Part shown: piece by piece, positions 53,066 through 64,000 of the stretch
Layout of the letters: each line of letters begins with the position of its first letter
How positions within the stretch are numbered: position 1 is the first letter of the stretch
DNA from: Chloroflexota bacterium
GTDB lineage: Bacteria; Chloroflexota; Chloroflexia; Thermomicrobiales; UBA6265
Direction of reading: 5' to 3'
Assembly: GCA_023389575.1 (NCBI GenBank)
Contig: JAEWEG010000006.1
Span: 50,652-114,651, forward strand
Length of the DNA stretch: 64,000 nucleotides
Position numbers and translations under genes: made by a program
Notes under the pieces: generated by a model
The model's input: the letters and a program-made list of their open reading frames with translations, nothing else
Databases searched by the model: none
Told to the model about the DNA's origin: nothing

Positions 53066-54123
53066 CGCGATCTCTCCTGCCGCCCGGCATCGGGCGAGTC
53101 CTGGATTTCGTCACCAGTCCGTAGCGCCACGTAGCTCTCGTAACGTCCACGCGGGATGTCTCCCCGCTCCACCGCCTCCCGAACCGCGCAATCGGGTTCG
53201 TGCACGTGGGTGCAATCATGGTAGAAGCAGTCTCCGAGGTATGGTCGCAGTTCGCGAAAGCTCCAGTCGAGGTCGGCTGAGGGGACCGCGACCATCGTCA
53301 GCGCGCGCATTCCTGGCGTGTCCGCCACGAACGTGCCGTCTCCCAGCGCATGTAGCCGAGCGCCAATCGTCGTGTGGCGGCCCTTGCCCGTCGCATCGGA
53401 CACATCGCCGACCTCGCGTTCGCCAACCGGGTCGAGTACATTGAGCAGGCTCGACTTCCCCACGCCCGACGGCCCAGCCACCGCGCTGATCTTGCCGCGC
53501 AACGCCGCGAGCAGTTCGTCCATACCTTCGCCGGTGTTCACGCTGACGTAATGCACCGGGAAGCTGCGCTCGTATTCCGCGAACACCTCCCGGGCCGGCG
53601 GGGCGCCATCGATCCCGTCCAGATCCAGTTTCGTGACGACGATATGGATGGGAATCTCCTGCAGCTCCGCGAGGATGATGAAGCGGTCCAGCATTCGCAG
53701 GTGCGGTTCCGGCTGGTGTATGGCGAACACGAACATCACCTGATCGGGATTGGCCAGGATCACCTGCTCCACGTCGCGCGTGTGCCGCGCCGTCCTCCCC
53801 AGTGTCTTCGAGCGCGGTTCGACGAATTCAACCACCGCCTCGTCGTCTGGCAACATGGTGAGCCACACCCTGTCACCCACGGCGACGATGTCCGTGCCGC
53901 GCCGTTTCCGCTTGAGTTGCCCGCGCACCGTGGCGATGACGATCGCGCCGCCGTCATCCAGCGCGACCTCGTGCCAAAGTCCATGCGACCGGGTGACGAG
54001 CCCACGCACCGTCCCTTCCGGCGGCGCGGTCAGGACGGTCCTCGTGACCTCCGGGGCGGTCTTCCCGGCTCGCCGGTGTCCATTGTTTCCGGGCTTCTTT
54101 CGTTGACGGTGAATTGGCGGCAA
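53062..54123 (-). CDS. rsgA: Small ribosomal subunit biogenesis GTPase RsgA
   Basis: 353 residues, circularly permuted GTPase acting in late 30S maturation. OB-fold N-terminus (GLVTRSHGLWHEVALDDG), then the permuted G motifs: VTKLDLDG (G4), SGVGKSSLLN (G1), GKGRHTT (G2), ADTPGM (G3). C-terminal zinc site CFYHDCTHVHEPDC matches CxxxxC-H-x-C. A basic tail lies at the N-terminus (HRQRKKPGNNGHRR). Complete. First gene of a probable two-gene operon. Confidence 0.95.
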   Translation of the reverse strand: MPPIHRQRKKPGNNGHRRAGKTAPEVTRTVLTAPPEGTVRGLVTRSHGLWHEVALDDGGAIVIATVRGQLKRKRRGTDIVAVGDRVWLTMLPDDEAVVEFVEPRSKTLGRTARHTRDVEQVILANPDQVMFVFAIHQPEPHLRMLDRFIILAELQEIPIHIVVTKLDLDGIDGAPPAREVFAEYERSFPVHYVSVNTGEGMDELLAALRGKISAVAGPSGVGKSSLLNVLDPVGEREVGDVSDATGKGRHTTIGARLHALGDGTFVADTPGMRALTMVAVPSADLDWSFRELRPYLGDCFYHDCTHVHEPDCAVREAVERGDIPRGRYESYVALRTGDEIQDSPDAGRQERSR

Positions 54124-54278
54124 AGGCGGAAATCTCTCCTGGCGAATCAGGCGTATATGATAGTGGAAGGGTTCAGGCGCCGATTGGCCACCAAAGCAAT
54201 GGCCAGAGCGCTGGCTTGGACCATCCCAGAACCACCGGAATTACGCACGAACTGTTTACAAATCACGCCTCTCATCGC

Positions 54279-54306
54279 TTGACAGCAGATTTCGAAGCAC
54301 TATGCT
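54279..54306 (+). promoter_or_regulatory. Sigma-A promoter for erpA
   Basis: Consensus TTGACA at 54279-54284, a 16-base spacer and TATGCT at 54301-54306. Transcription start near 54313, leaving a leader of about 75 bases before the ATG. Confidence 0.65.
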
Positions 54307-54388
54307 TATCTAAAGGAAGCGATGTGTGGGAACGTTTCCCCGCTCCAACGTGTAGCTAGCTCACCCCATTTCGGAGGCTGTTCCTATT

Positions 54389-54751
54389 ATGATCACCATG
54401 ACCAACGATGCGGTAACCCAGCTCAAGGACTTCCTGGCCGATCAGGGCACTCCCGATCACGCGCTTCGCGTGTTCGTGGCTCCCGGCGGCTGCTCCGGCC
54501 TCCAGTACGGCATGACCATCGACGAGACTTCCGACGAAGGCGACGAAATCATCCAGACCCAGGGTGTGCGCGTCCTCGTTGACAACTTCAGCGCCATGTA
54601 CCTCAAGGGCGCCGAAATCGACTACGTCAACTCGCTGATGGGTGGCGGCTTCACCGTCCGCAATCCAAACGCGGTGGCTGGCTGCTCCTGCGGTCACTCC
54701 TTCGACGCTGGCGACAGCGCCGAGACCGCCCAGGGCTGCGGCTGCGGCTGA
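54389..54751 (+). CDS. erpA: HesB/IscA-family iron-sulfur insertion protein, ErpA-like
   Basis: 120 residues. Carries Fe-S clusters to apo-proteins. The three family Cys are present: FVAPGGCSGLQYGM and VAGCSCGHSF. A further CGCG lies at the C-terminal end (AQGCGCG), possibly extra ligands. GGAGG lies 11 bases before the ATG, and a well-formed sigma-A promoter is upstream. Single gene followed by a hairpin. Placed as ErpA-like A-type carrier; the exact A-type class is not decidable. Confidence 0.92.
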   Translation: MITMTNDAVTQLKDFLADQGTPDHALRVFVAPGGCSGLQYGMTIDETSDEGDEIIQTQGVRVLVDNFSAMYLKGAEIDYVNSLMGGGFTVRNPNAVAGCSCGHSFDAGDSAETAQGCGCG

Positions 54752-54770
54752 TACACGGCTCAACACATGG

Positions 54771-54816
54771 GGATACGGGGAAGAGTCGGGCTTTCCAGCG
54801 ACTCCTCCCCGTATCC
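54771..54816 (+). terminator. Terminator-like hairpin after erpA
   Basis: 18-base arms ggatacggggaagagtcg/cgactcctccccgtatcc with one mismatch and a 10-base loop, 20 bases after the stop. Weak T tract. Confidence 0.55.
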
Positions 54817-54900
54817 ATCCCACTCGCTCGATCAGGAACGGTTGCCGTCACCTATTGGAAGGGCACTGTCATGTTCCCAGGCGAGTCGATTGTTAGGGAC

Positions 54901-54929
54901 TTCACAAACACTTTCTCTACTGATATACT
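54901..54929 (+). promoter_or_regulatory. Strong sigma-A promoter for the sigma factor gene
   Basis: TTCACA at 54901-54906, a 17-base spacer, TATACT at 54924-54929 with TGA directly before it (extended -10). Transcription start near 54936, so the leader is about 260 bases. Confidence 0.72.
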
Positions 54930-55194
54930 CACGCTAGAGAAGTGCGCCGCCCACTCCGCATGGGCGCCAGGCGATGTGGCCTCCGGGTTCCGCCTGCCAC
55001 CATCCCGATTCAATGAACAGGTCCAATTCAATTCGTTCCAATCGTCAATTGAGGGTTCCACGAAGACACCACGTTCGCTGGTAAACCCCAAGGGATGGTT
55101 GCGTTCCGGATCGTCTGCCGCGCCAATTGCCTACGTGCGCCCAGCCGTGTCCGTTTCCGCGCCCTCGCGCGCATTGTAAGGAGTCCAGTACCCG

Positions 55195-56199
<1,005 letters not shown>

Positions 56200-56226
56200 G
56201 CCAGCCACTGGTTCAACGGAGGGATC

Positions 56227-56256
56227 AAAGCCGGGTGTCTTGCGACACCCGGCTTT
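56227..56256 (+). terminator. Intrinsic terminator after sigA
   Basis: 13-bp perfect stem aaagccgggtgtc/gacacccggcttt with a ttgc loop and ctcatttcc after it, 27 bases from the stop. Confidence 0.8.
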
Positions 56257-56378
56257 CTCATTTCCGGAATAACCTCGGTAAACCGACGCTAAGCCTCGCC
56301 TTCACGGACGGATCGTCCAGGATTCTCCGGGAAACGCTCACGCCCTAGGGCACCACGTCAATCGTGTGCTGGCTTCAC

Positions 56379-57263
56379 TTATCGGCGAACCGAGGGATCG
56401 AGGGCGTCTCGCAGCGCATCGCCAACGACAACCCAGGCCAGCATTGTCAATGCCAGCACGATGGCGGGGAAGACCGTGAGGTGCCAGTACACCTGGATGT
56501 ACTGCTGATACGCGCCTATCATCTGGCCCCAGGACGTGCGCGGCGGTGAGATGCCGAGACCAAGGAAACTCAGCCCGGCCTCCGCGAACATCGCCGCTGG
56601 AACGCCCAATGTCATGGCGACGATGACGGGCGTCAGCGTGTTCCGCACCAGATGAACCGTCACGATGTGCCGCGTGCCTCCGCCCATCGCACGCGTCGCC
56701 CGGATGAAGTCGGTTTCCTTGAGCGATAGCACCTGCCCGCGAACGATCCGCGCGATGCCGATCCATCCCGTCACCGCCATTGCGATGATGATGTTCTGGA
56801 ACCCGGCGCCGAGGACGACGAGCAGCAGGATGTAGAAGAGCAGGGGCGGTAACGAGGACAGGACGTCGACAACCCGCATCACGGCGTAGTCAAACCGGCC
56901 ACCAATCAGCCCGGCACAGGCTCCGATCGGCACCCCGACCAGGACGATAACGAACTGACTCACGATGCCGACCGCCAGGGAAATGCGCGCGCCGTAGATC
57001 AGCCGGCTGAGGACATCTCGGCCGAGTTCATCCGTGCCGAGCCAATGAGTACGCGAAGGCAATTGCCAGGTCGCCGTGTAGTCACCGGCATAGGGATCGA
57101 ACGGGGCAAGCAGCGGCGCGAAGATCGCGACCGCCAATTCCAGAATGATGAATCCCACCGCGACCAACGCGAGCTTTCTTCGCCGGAATCGCTGCCACGC
57201 CCGACTCATGGAACCGGTTCGTCTTGCCACGGGCACGGCCCGCGCTTGCATGGAGACGGCCAT
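56379..57263 (-). CDS. oppC: Peptide/nickel-type ABC transporter permease, DppC/OppC group
   Basis: 294 residues, six membrane helices. N-terminal OppC motif WQRFRRRKLALVAVGFIIL, DPYAGDYTATWQLPSRTHWL, GTDELGRDVLSRLIYGARIS and EAA loop KETDFIRATRAMGGGTRHIV; GLSFLGLGISPPRTSWGQMI at the end. Last gene of the five-gene opp operon; starts 4 bases after the oppB stop. AGGG lies about nine bases before the ATG. Confidence 0.93.
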   Translation of the reverse strand: MAVSMQARAVPVARRTGSMSRAWQRFRRRKLALVAVGFIILELAVAIFAPLLAPFDPYAGDYTATWQLPSRTHWLGTDELGRDVLSRLIYGARISLAVGIVSQFVIVLVGVPIGACAGLIGGRFDYAVMRVVDVLSSLPPLLFYILLLVVLGAGFQNIIIAMAVTGWIGIARIVRGQVLSLKETDFIRATRAMGGGTRHIVTVHLVRNTLTPVIVAMTLGVPAAMFAEAGLSFLGLGISPPRTSWGQMIGAYQQYIQVYWHLTVFPAIVLALTMLAWVVVGDALRDALDPSVRR

Positions 57264-57267
57264 CCTG

Positions 57268-58206
57268 CTAATCCCTCACCAGGCGAACTCGCGGGTCGAT
57301 CAGCGAGTACACCACGTCGGTAATGACATAGGTCACGCTGATCAGAACGGTCCAAATCACCGTTGATGCCATGATCATCGGATAGTCGCGCTTCTGGATG
57401 GCATCAACCCAATAGAAGCCGACCCCCGGTATCCGGAAGATGCTCTCGATGAAGAAGGACCCGACGATCAGGTCCGCGATCATCGGTCCGGCGACGGTAA
57501 CGATTGGCGTCAGGGCGTTCCGGAGAATGTGGACGGTGAACACGCGTCGATTGGTTAGCCCTTTCGCCCGCGCGGTCCGCACATGATTCGCTCGCGCGAC
57601 GTCCAGGATCGCCCCACGCGTGAATCTCTGCAGAATCAGGATAGGACCGAGTGAATTGGCGATCACCGGCAGGATCCATTGCCTGGGGCTGTCCCAGCCA
57701 CCAGTCGGCACCCACTGCAACTTGACGGCGAAGACGAATTGCAGCAGTACGGCCAGGACGAAACTGGGCATCACCATGCACCAGATCGAAACGCCGGTCC
57801 CCAGGTTATCAATCCAGGAATTCGGTTTTATCGCACCTGATATGCCCAACCCAAGCCCCACCACGCTCGAGAACGCGAGCGTCAACAGGCCCAACTGAAT
57901 GGAGTACGGCCATTGGTCGCCGATGATCTCGACGACCGTTCGCCCGCTGCTGGTGAACGAGTAGCCGAAGTCGAGCGTGGCCGCGTTTTGCAGGAATTGG
58001 AGATACTGCACCAGGATCGGCTGGTCGAGACCATACAGTTCCCGCAGATGCTGCCTCGTCGCCTCGGGAATCTGGACAGCCCGGTCCCCACCCATGACAT
58101 CGAACGGTCCGCCCGGAATCGAGTGCATGAGGAAAAATGTGATGGCCGAGACGGCCAGGAGCACTCCAGCCAGGCCGGCAAGGCGAGTGGCAATGTAGCG
58201 AAGCAT
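57268..58206 (-). CDS. oppB: Peptide/nickel-type ABC transporter permease, DppB/OppB group
   Basis: 312 residues, six helices. Start MLRYIATRLAGLAGVLLAVS, periplasmic loop IPGGPFDVMGGDRAVQIPEA, YGLDQPILVQYLQFL, EAA loop NHVRTARAKGLTNRRVFTVH and C-terminal VYSLIDPRVRLV. ATG 58206 has GAGGAG five bases upstream; ATG 58209 is adjacent. 20 bases after oppF. Confidence 0.93.
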   Translation of the reverse strand: MLRYIATRLAGLAGVLLAVSAITFFLMHSIPGGPFDVMGGDRAVQIPEATRQHLRELYGLDQPILVQYLQFLQNAATLDFGYSFTSSGRTVVEIIGDQWPYSIQLGLLTLAFSSVVGLGLGISGAIKPNSWIDNLGTGVSIWCMVMPSFVLAVLLQFVFAVKLQWVPTGGWDSPRQWILPVIANSLGPILILQRFTRGAILDVARANHVRTARAKGLTNRRVFTVHILRNALTPIVTVAGPMIADLIVGSFFIESIFRIPGVGFYWVDAIQKRDYPMIMASTVIWTVLISVTYVITDVVYSLIDPRVRLVRD

Positions 58207-58226
58207 CATTTCTCCTCGTCACCGGT

Positions 58227-59184
58227 TCAGGCGAAGTGACAGGCCGCGAGGTGATCAGGTCCCATCGGACGCAACCGTGGCTCTTCCTCGCGACAGACGT
58301 CCCTGGCAATTGGGCAGCGCGGGTGGAATGGACAGCCGGATGGCCGGTCGATTGGGCTTGGAACGTCGCCAATGAGTGCTCGTCGCTCACGCGGCTGATC
58401 GGGATCAGGCTCAGGTACGGCCGCGATCAACGCCTGCGTATAGGGATGGCGCGCCGAGTCGATGATCGCGCTCCTCGGGCCGATCTCCACCAGTTGCCCG
58501 AGGTACATCACTCCAATTCGCTTGCTCATGAATGCCGTGACCGCGATGTTGTGGGAGATGAAAACGAGCGACAGCTTGAGCGATTCCTGGAGATCCTTGA
58601 GCAGATTCAGGATTTGCGCCTGCACCGAGACGTCCAGCGAGGAAACCGGCTCGTCGCAGATGAGCAACTTCGGCTGAAGGGCCAAAGCCCGCGCGATACC
58701 GATTCGCTGCTGCTGTCCGCCGGAGAACTCGACCGGAAAGCGGCTGAGCGCGTCATCGGGCAATTGGACGACACTCGAAAGCCGACGCACCTGTTCCCGT
58801 CGCTCGGCCGAGGACCCGACGCGATTGATGTCCAGCGGCTCGCGGATGATTTGCTCGACCGTGAGGCGAGGATCAACGGACGCAAACGGATCCTGGAAGA
58901 TCATCTGCATCTTGGGCCGCGACTTTCGCAGTTGATCCTCATTCAATTCAGCCAGGTCGTCGCCGTCGAGAATTATCGTCCCGCTTGTCGGCTCGTAGAG
59001 ACGCATCATCGTCAACCCCAGCGTCGACTTCCCGCAGCCGGACTCGCCAACGATCCCCAACGTTTCGCCCTGGGCCACGTCCAGATTCACGCGATCGACC
59101 GCGATCAGGCGAACTCGTTCCTGGCCGAACCGTCCGCGTCGCACCGAGAAGCTCTTGACGAGATCGATCGTCTGGAGAAGCGGG

Positions 59185-59192
<8 letters not shown>
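58227..59192 (-). CDS. oppF: Oligopeptide ABC transporter ATPase, OppF/DppF group
   Basis: 321 residues. Walker A GESGCGKSTLG, Q-loop MIFQDPFASVDPRLT, signature EFSGGQQQRIGIARALA, Walker B LLICDEPVSSLD, H-loop FISHN. The C-terminal oligopeptide extension has a Cys-rich stretch (GCPFHPRCPIARDVC, then LAACHF), an Fe-S or Zn-type pattern common in this subfamily. GTG 59192 overlaps the end of oppD by 8 bases, typical for coupled genes. Confidence 0.93.
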
Positions 59193-60183
<991 letters not shown>

Positions 60184-60194
60184 CCCGGTCGAGC

Positions 60195-61925
60195 TCAATG
60201 CGGTCGATCGAATTCGTCGACGTCGTTCCGGAGGTACATCTGGAACCGCGAGATATCGAGGAATCTGAACACCACATTTCCATCCTTGTCTGGATGGATA
60301 CCGGTCAGGTAAGGCCACCAGATCTGGTAATTGACGTTGTGGGAAAGGAAGATACCGCCGACATCCTCAACCACGATTCGCTCGGCCTGCTGATACAGGT
60401 CCATCCGCGTATCGTTGTCGACCTCACTGCCAGCGGTGGTCACGAGTTCGTTGAACTGATCGTTGTGCCAGGAATTGGTCGGCGCGCCCAACTCATTGAC
60501 GCTCATCCAGATCGACGTCAGAAGGTTGGACGGGTCGATGTAGTCGTATTCATACCGGTTGATGAAGAGTGGCATCTCGTGCGCGCTGCGCATCTGTCTC
60601 CATACGGTGGGCTCGATCGGAGTGATCGACACCTTGATCCCCAGGAGTTGCTGCCAGACGTCCTGCAGGTATTGAGCCTTTACATCGGCGCCCTCGGAGA
60701 ACAGTTCCAGCTCAAGCTGGTTGCCATCAGCGTCCCTGCCCTCGGGATACCCTGCTTCCGCGAGAAGTTGTTTGGCGAGTTCGGGGTCGAATGCCTGGAT
60801 GGGTTGCAGGTCGGCATTGTAGGCGGGGAACCCAGGCGGCAGCATCGAATACGCTGGCACGGCCGTGCCCTGCAACACGTTTTCGCACAAAGGAACGCGA
60901 TCCACCGCGTGTGACAGCGCCTGTCGCAGTTTCAGGTTGTCGAATGGCGGGTTGAACGTGTCGAACGATACGTACTTCGTTTCGAAGTTGTTGTATGAAT
61001 GGAGGAGATCCGCCAGTTCCGGCGTGGCGTTCGCCTGCGCGAGTTGCGCCTGATCGAGGACCGGCAGAATGTCGACTTCCTTGTTGAGGAATGCATTGAA
61101 GAGGCCGCCCCCAACGCCGATCACCTGCACAACGCGCTGGACGCCGGGTTTGTGAGGCCCGTTGTAGTGCGGATTCAGCTCCCACTCGAAACGTTGATTG
61201 TGCTCCCAATTGACCAACTGAAATGGCCCGGACGACACGAATCCCTCGACCGTATCCGCCCAGTGGAGAGGGTCGGCCTCGGCTCGATGCCTGGGGGCCG
61301 GCACGGACGCCTGATATGTCATCAGCGCCGGAATTTGCGGCGATGGTCCGTTGCCATGGATGCGCACGGTTCGCTCGTCAATTTTCTCGACGCCAATGTC
61401 CTCGGCCGTCCCTGTTCCCGCGTTGTATTCCTGCACTCCCTTGATGGCGTAATAGAAGAACGCCCACGGGTTGTCGAGTTCAGGATTCGCCGCGTGGCGG
61501 AAGGTGAACACCCAGTCGTCGGGGGTAATCGGCGTGCCGTCGCTCCACTTGGCATCCGCTCGCAGCACGAAGTCGAAGTACTCCGCGTTCGGTCCCACGG
61601 TGTACGACTCCGCCAGCGCCGGCACGATCTCCAGGTTTTCATTGAGGCGCAACATGGGTTCCCCACCCCAGTTCAGCACGGCCGCGGCGCTGTAGATATC
61701 ACGCACGACGTCCAGGTGCTTGGGTTCGGCGGTATTCTCGTAGAAGACCTGCTGTTCCAGAGGTGCCGCGTCTTCCGGCAACTCCCTCCCCTGCGGTGTG
61801 ACGAGTCCCCCTTGCGCCGCCATCGCCGGGCCTTGCCAAACCTGCGCCGCCAGGGCCGCGAGGGCAAGCGAACCGCCTGAATGCTGAAGAAGTCGCCGCC
61901 GGGAAAGAGCATCGCTGGATACCAC
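60195..61925 (-). CDS. oppA: Oligopeptide-type substrate-binding protein (family 5)
   Basis: 576 residues. A twin-Arg-like signal (LSRRRLLQHSGGSLALAALA) ends near AMAAQGG. Family 5 landmarks: ENTAEPKHLDVVRDIYSAAA, RADAKWSDGTPITPDDWVFT, and a C-terminal lobe with VDRVPLCENVLQG and YLQDVWQQLLGIKVS. GTG 61925 has AAGGAGG five bases upstream. First gene of the operon oppA-oppD-oppF-oppB-oppC; the leader carries two hairpins. Confidence 0.93.
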   Translation of the reverse strand: MVSSDALSRRRLLQHSGGSLALAALAAQVWQGPAMAAQGGLVTPQGRELPEDAAPLEQQVFYENTAEPKHLDVVRDIYSAAAVLNWGGEPMLRLNENLEIVPALAESYTVGPNAEYFDFVLRADAKWSDGTPITPDDWVFTFRHAANPELDNPWAFFYYAIKGVQEYNAGTGTAEDIGVEKIDERTVRIHGNGPSPQIPALMTYQASVPAPRHRAEADPLHWADTVEGFVSSGPFQLVNWEHNQRFEWELNPHYNGPHKPGVQRVVQVIGVGGGLFNAFLNKEVDILPVLDQAQLAQANATPELADLLHSYNNFETKYVSFDTFNPPFDNLKLRQALSHAVDRVPLCENVLQGTAVPAYSMLPPGFPAYNADLQPIQAFDPELAKQLLAEAGYPEGRDADGNQLELELFSEGADVKAQYLQDVWQQLLGIKVSITPIEPTVWRQMRSAHEMPLFINRYEYDYIDPSNLLTSIWMSVNELGAPTNSWHNDQFNELVTTAGSEVDNDTRMDLYQQAERIVVEDVGGIFLSHNVNYQIWWPYLTGIHPDKDGNVVFRFLDISRFQMYLRNDVDEFDRPH

Positions 61926-62261
61926 GTCTGCCTCCTTACCGAGTGCACCCACTCTTAAAGAGAGAGTGTGCCTCCGGCTGCGCAAGAATGCGCAGCGTCT
62001 CCTCACGAGAATGTGTTGGAAAGATTTCAAGGCCATTGTACATCAATAGATAGATCGCACCGCCACATCTGGGACACCTTCGAAACAGCCGTAACCTTGC
62101 GCCACCAGTCTGACTTGGGAACCGGATGAACTTTGACGGCATAATGAGGAGCGAAGTCGAGAACCACGGTCTTCACTGTGTCTCGAACGTGGACCAGGAA
62201 CCCAGTCGAATCGAAACCATGAGCGTGGCCATGTACGCTCATCGCGCCACAGGATGCTTGA
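61926..62261. other. Divergent region: opp leader and fhs upstream
   Basis: 336 bases. The opp side holds a TACAAT candidate -10 (62035-62040 on the minus strand) and two hairpins. The fhs side contains CATAAT near 62143 without a clean -35. No gene seen. Confidence 0.5.
61950..61995 (-). promoter_or_regulatory. Two hairpins in the opp operon leader
   Basis: First stem ctgcgca/tgcgcag (7 bp, 4-base loop, 61978-61995); second cactct/agagtg (6 bp, 7-base loop, 61950-61968). Both lie between a -10 candidate and the ribosome binding site. They may affect translation or mRNA stability; no T tract for attenuation was found. Confidence 0.4.
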
Positions 62262-63962
62262 ATGCTGACTCTTCCGTCGGACCTTGAGATTGCACAGGCG
62301 GCGACCATGCTGCCCCCCACCGAGATCGCCGCTCAGTTGGGCATCGACCCTTCGTACCTGGTGCCCTACGGCAGGCATGTCGCCAAGGTCGATCCCGCCG
62401 TCACCGAAACCATGACGCACCGGCCAGCCGGGAAGTACGTCGTGATCACCGCGATCACCCCCACTCCGTTGGGCGAAGGCAAGACCACCACGGCGGTCGG
62501 CCTCGCCCAGGGGCTTAAGCACATCGGCCGATCGAGTGTGCTCACCCTGCGCCAGCCATCGATGGGCCCGACCTTCGGCATCAAGGGCGGCGCCAGCGGT
62601 GGAGGCTACTCACAGGTCCTACCGATGGAGCAGCTCAATCTCCACCTCACCGGCGACTTCCACGCCGTCACCGCCGCTCACAACCTGCTTGCCGCGATGG
62701 TCAGCAATCACCTGTTTCAGGGAAACGCGCTACAGATCGAGCCGCACAGCGTCAGCTGGCGACGCGTGCTGGATGTCAACGACCGGACCCTCCGCAACGT
62801 GATCGAGGGACTCGGCGAGAAAAGCGACGGCAACCCGCGCCAAACCGGGTTCGACATCACGAGCGCCTCTGAGGTCATGACCACGCTCTCGCTCTCCACG
62901 TCGCTCGCCGACCTCCGCCAGCGGCTCGGCCGGATCGTCGTGGGCCGCAACGTTCGGGGCGAGTTCGTGACCGCCGAGGATCTCCAGGCGGCCGGGGCGA
63001 TGGCCGTCATCCTGAAGGACGCCGTCTGGCCCAACCTGCTCCAAACCACCGAGAACACGCCGGTCCTGATCCATGCCGGCCCGTTTGGCAACATCGCCAC
63101 CGGCAACTCGTCGGTGATCGCCGACCAGGTGGGCATCCGCACCGCAGATTTCGTCGTCACCGAAGCCGGCTTTGGGGCGGACATGGGAGCGGAGCGATTC
63201 TTCAACGTGAAGTGTCGAGCCTCTGGCCTGCTGCCGGATGTCGCCGTGCTCGTGGTCACGGTCCGGGCGCTGAAGGCGCATTCCGGTCGCTTCCGCATCG
63301 TCGCCGGACGCCCGCTGCCGCCCGAGTTGCTGGAACCGTCTCCCGAAAGCGTTCGCGCCGGAGCGGCCAATCTCCTCAAGCACATTGAGATCGTGAAGTC
63401 CTTTGGCGTGAATCCGGTGGTCGCCATCAACCGCTTCGCCAGCGATCACGATGTCGACATCCAGGAAATCGAGGCGATCGCCAGTGAACACGGCGTCCGG
63501 AGCGCGGTCGCCACGCACGTCGTCGATGGCGGTGCTGGGGCCACGGAACTTGCCCAGGCCGTGGTCGACGCCAGCAACGACGAGACCAGTTTCCGCTACA
63601 CCTACGACCTGGATCTGCCGCTGGAGGACAAGCTGGAGGCTGTCGCCACGAAGGTCTACGGCGCGGATGGCATCGAGATCGCGCCAGCCGCAGCGACCCA
63701 GCTCAAGGTCTTCACCCGGTCAGGGTTCGGCGATCTCCCGGTGCTGATCGCCAAGTCCCACCTGTCGATCAGTCACGATCCTCGCCTCAAGGGCGCGCCC
63801 ACCGGCTGGACGCTTCCCATCCGGGAGGTGCGGCTCGCGGCCGGCGCGGGCTACGTCTACGCCATCGCCGGGGACATGCGCACCATGCCGGGGCTTGGCG
63901 AATCTCCCGCCGCGCAACGCATCGACATCGACGCCAACGGCAACATCGTCGGTCTCTTCTAG
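62262..63962 (+). CDS. fhs: Formate-tetrahydrofolate ligase
   Basis: 566 residues. Makes 10-formyl-THF from formate, THF and ATP in one-carbon metabolism. Motifs: VVITAITPTPLGEGKTTTAV (P-loop), LRQPSMGPTFGIKGGASGGG, NLHLTGDFHAVTAAHNLLAA, VTEAGFGADMGAERFFNVKC and GDMRTMPGLGESPAAQRIDI. Complete and canonical. No strong ribosome binding site or promoter was seen. Divergent from the opp operon. Confidence 0.97.
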   Translation: MLTLPSDLEIAQAATMLPPTEIAAQLGIDPSYLVPYGRHVAKVDPAVTETMTHRPAGKYVVITAITPTPLGEGKTTTAVGLAQGLKHIGRSSVLTLRQPSMGPTFGIKGGASGGGYSQVLPMEQLNLHLTGDFHAVTAAHNLLAAMVSNHLFQGNALQIEPHSVSWRRVLDVNDRTLRNVIEGLGEKSDGNPRQTGFDITSASEVMTTLSLSTSLADLRQRLGRIVVGRNVRGEFVTAEDLQAAGAMAVILKDAVWPNLLQTTENTPVLIHAGPFGNIATGNSSVIADQVGIRTADFVVTEAGFGADMGAERFFNVKCRASGLLPDVAVLVVTVRALKAHSGRFRIVAGRPLPPELLEPSPESVRAGAANLLKHIEIVKSFGVNPVVAINRFASDHDVDIQEIEAIASEHGVRSAVATHVVDGGAGATELAQAVVDASNDETSFRYTYDLDLPLEDKLEAVATKVYGADGIEIAPAAATQLKVFTRSGFGDLPVLIAKSHLSISHDPRLKGAPTGWTLPIREVRLAAGAGYVYAIAGDMRTMPGLGESPAAQRIDIDANGNIVGLF

Positions 63963-64000
63963 CTCGCGCTGAATCGCGCTCGTCCAGTCCCGCTTTCGAC

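Larger units (their letters stand above)
54752..55194. other. 443-bp region between erpA and the sigma factor gene
   Basis: Contains the erpA hairpin, the sigma factor promoter and a long leader of about 260 bases. A few short frames exist but none has a ribosome binding site and family features. The leader contains no riboswitch I recognise. Confidence 0.6.

Overview
The window is high-GC bacterial chromosome with short intergenic gaps and no rRNA, tRNA, CRISPR array, insertion sequence or prophage that I could see. Gene content and protein style suggest a Chloroflexota, probably Thermomicrobia/Sphaerobacter-like, chromosome. Pointers are sunset-domain proteins, Tat/Sec-exported lipid-free solute-binding proteins, a short primary sigma factor, F420-type oxidoreductase families and long Ser/Thr/Pro-rich secreted proteins. 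The taxonomic placement is an inference from family composition, not a search result.

Layout. 0-5.5 kb: partial sirtuin (cut by the window edge), a TPR-like protein, a 635-bp non-coding gap with two hairpins, a long ArsR-type repressor, an atypical tyrosine recombinase and a membrane protein. 5.4-7.8 kb: divergent manA and manC, making GDP-mannose. 7.8-18.5 kb: envelope and secreted functions, with a membrane-anchored M28 peptidase, a creatininase-family hydrolase, two tandem secreted double-psi-barrel proteins (the second with five SH3b repeats and a discoidin domain), a universal stress protein, an MFS exporter and an M50-like membrane protease. 18.9-22.5 kb: a tripartite tricarboxylate transporter (tctC-tctB-tctA) plus a small membrane protein. 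22.5-24.7 kb: chaB, an exported C39-like peptidase and a VOC protein.

24.7-34 kb: carbohydrate uptake and cleavage. A sugar-binding protein is followed by one ORF that fuses the two usual MalF and MalG permeases, then come a GH95 fucosidase-type and a GH78 rhamnosidase-type enzyme. 34.3-36.7 kb: an 801-residue acidic, disordered protein ending in two sunset domains. 36.7-42.6 kb: LLM oxidoreductase, GrpB, esterase, PPOX-type protein, phospholipase-D-like protein and amidase. 42.8-47.7 kb: ppk1, L-rhamnose mutarotase, RraA-like protein and an RspA/mannonate dehydratase-like enolase, all on the minus strand. With GH78/GH95 and the fused transporter, these could form a scattered 6-deoxysugar utilisation route (inference).

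47.9-64 kb: housekeeping. Pyruvate kinase, FtsH, an FdhD-like protein lacking the catalytic cysteines, a small unknown protein with rsgA, erpA, the primary sigma factor with a well-formed promoter, a five-gene oligopeptide ABC operon and formate-tetrahydrofolate ligase at the right edge.

The most unusual items are the fused ABC permease, the sunset-domain protein with internal IFGL/LFGL repeats, the cysteine-free FdhD homologue, the recombinase lacking both catalytic histidines, and the cysteine-paired SH3b array. No complete, clearly new defence or mobile system was found.
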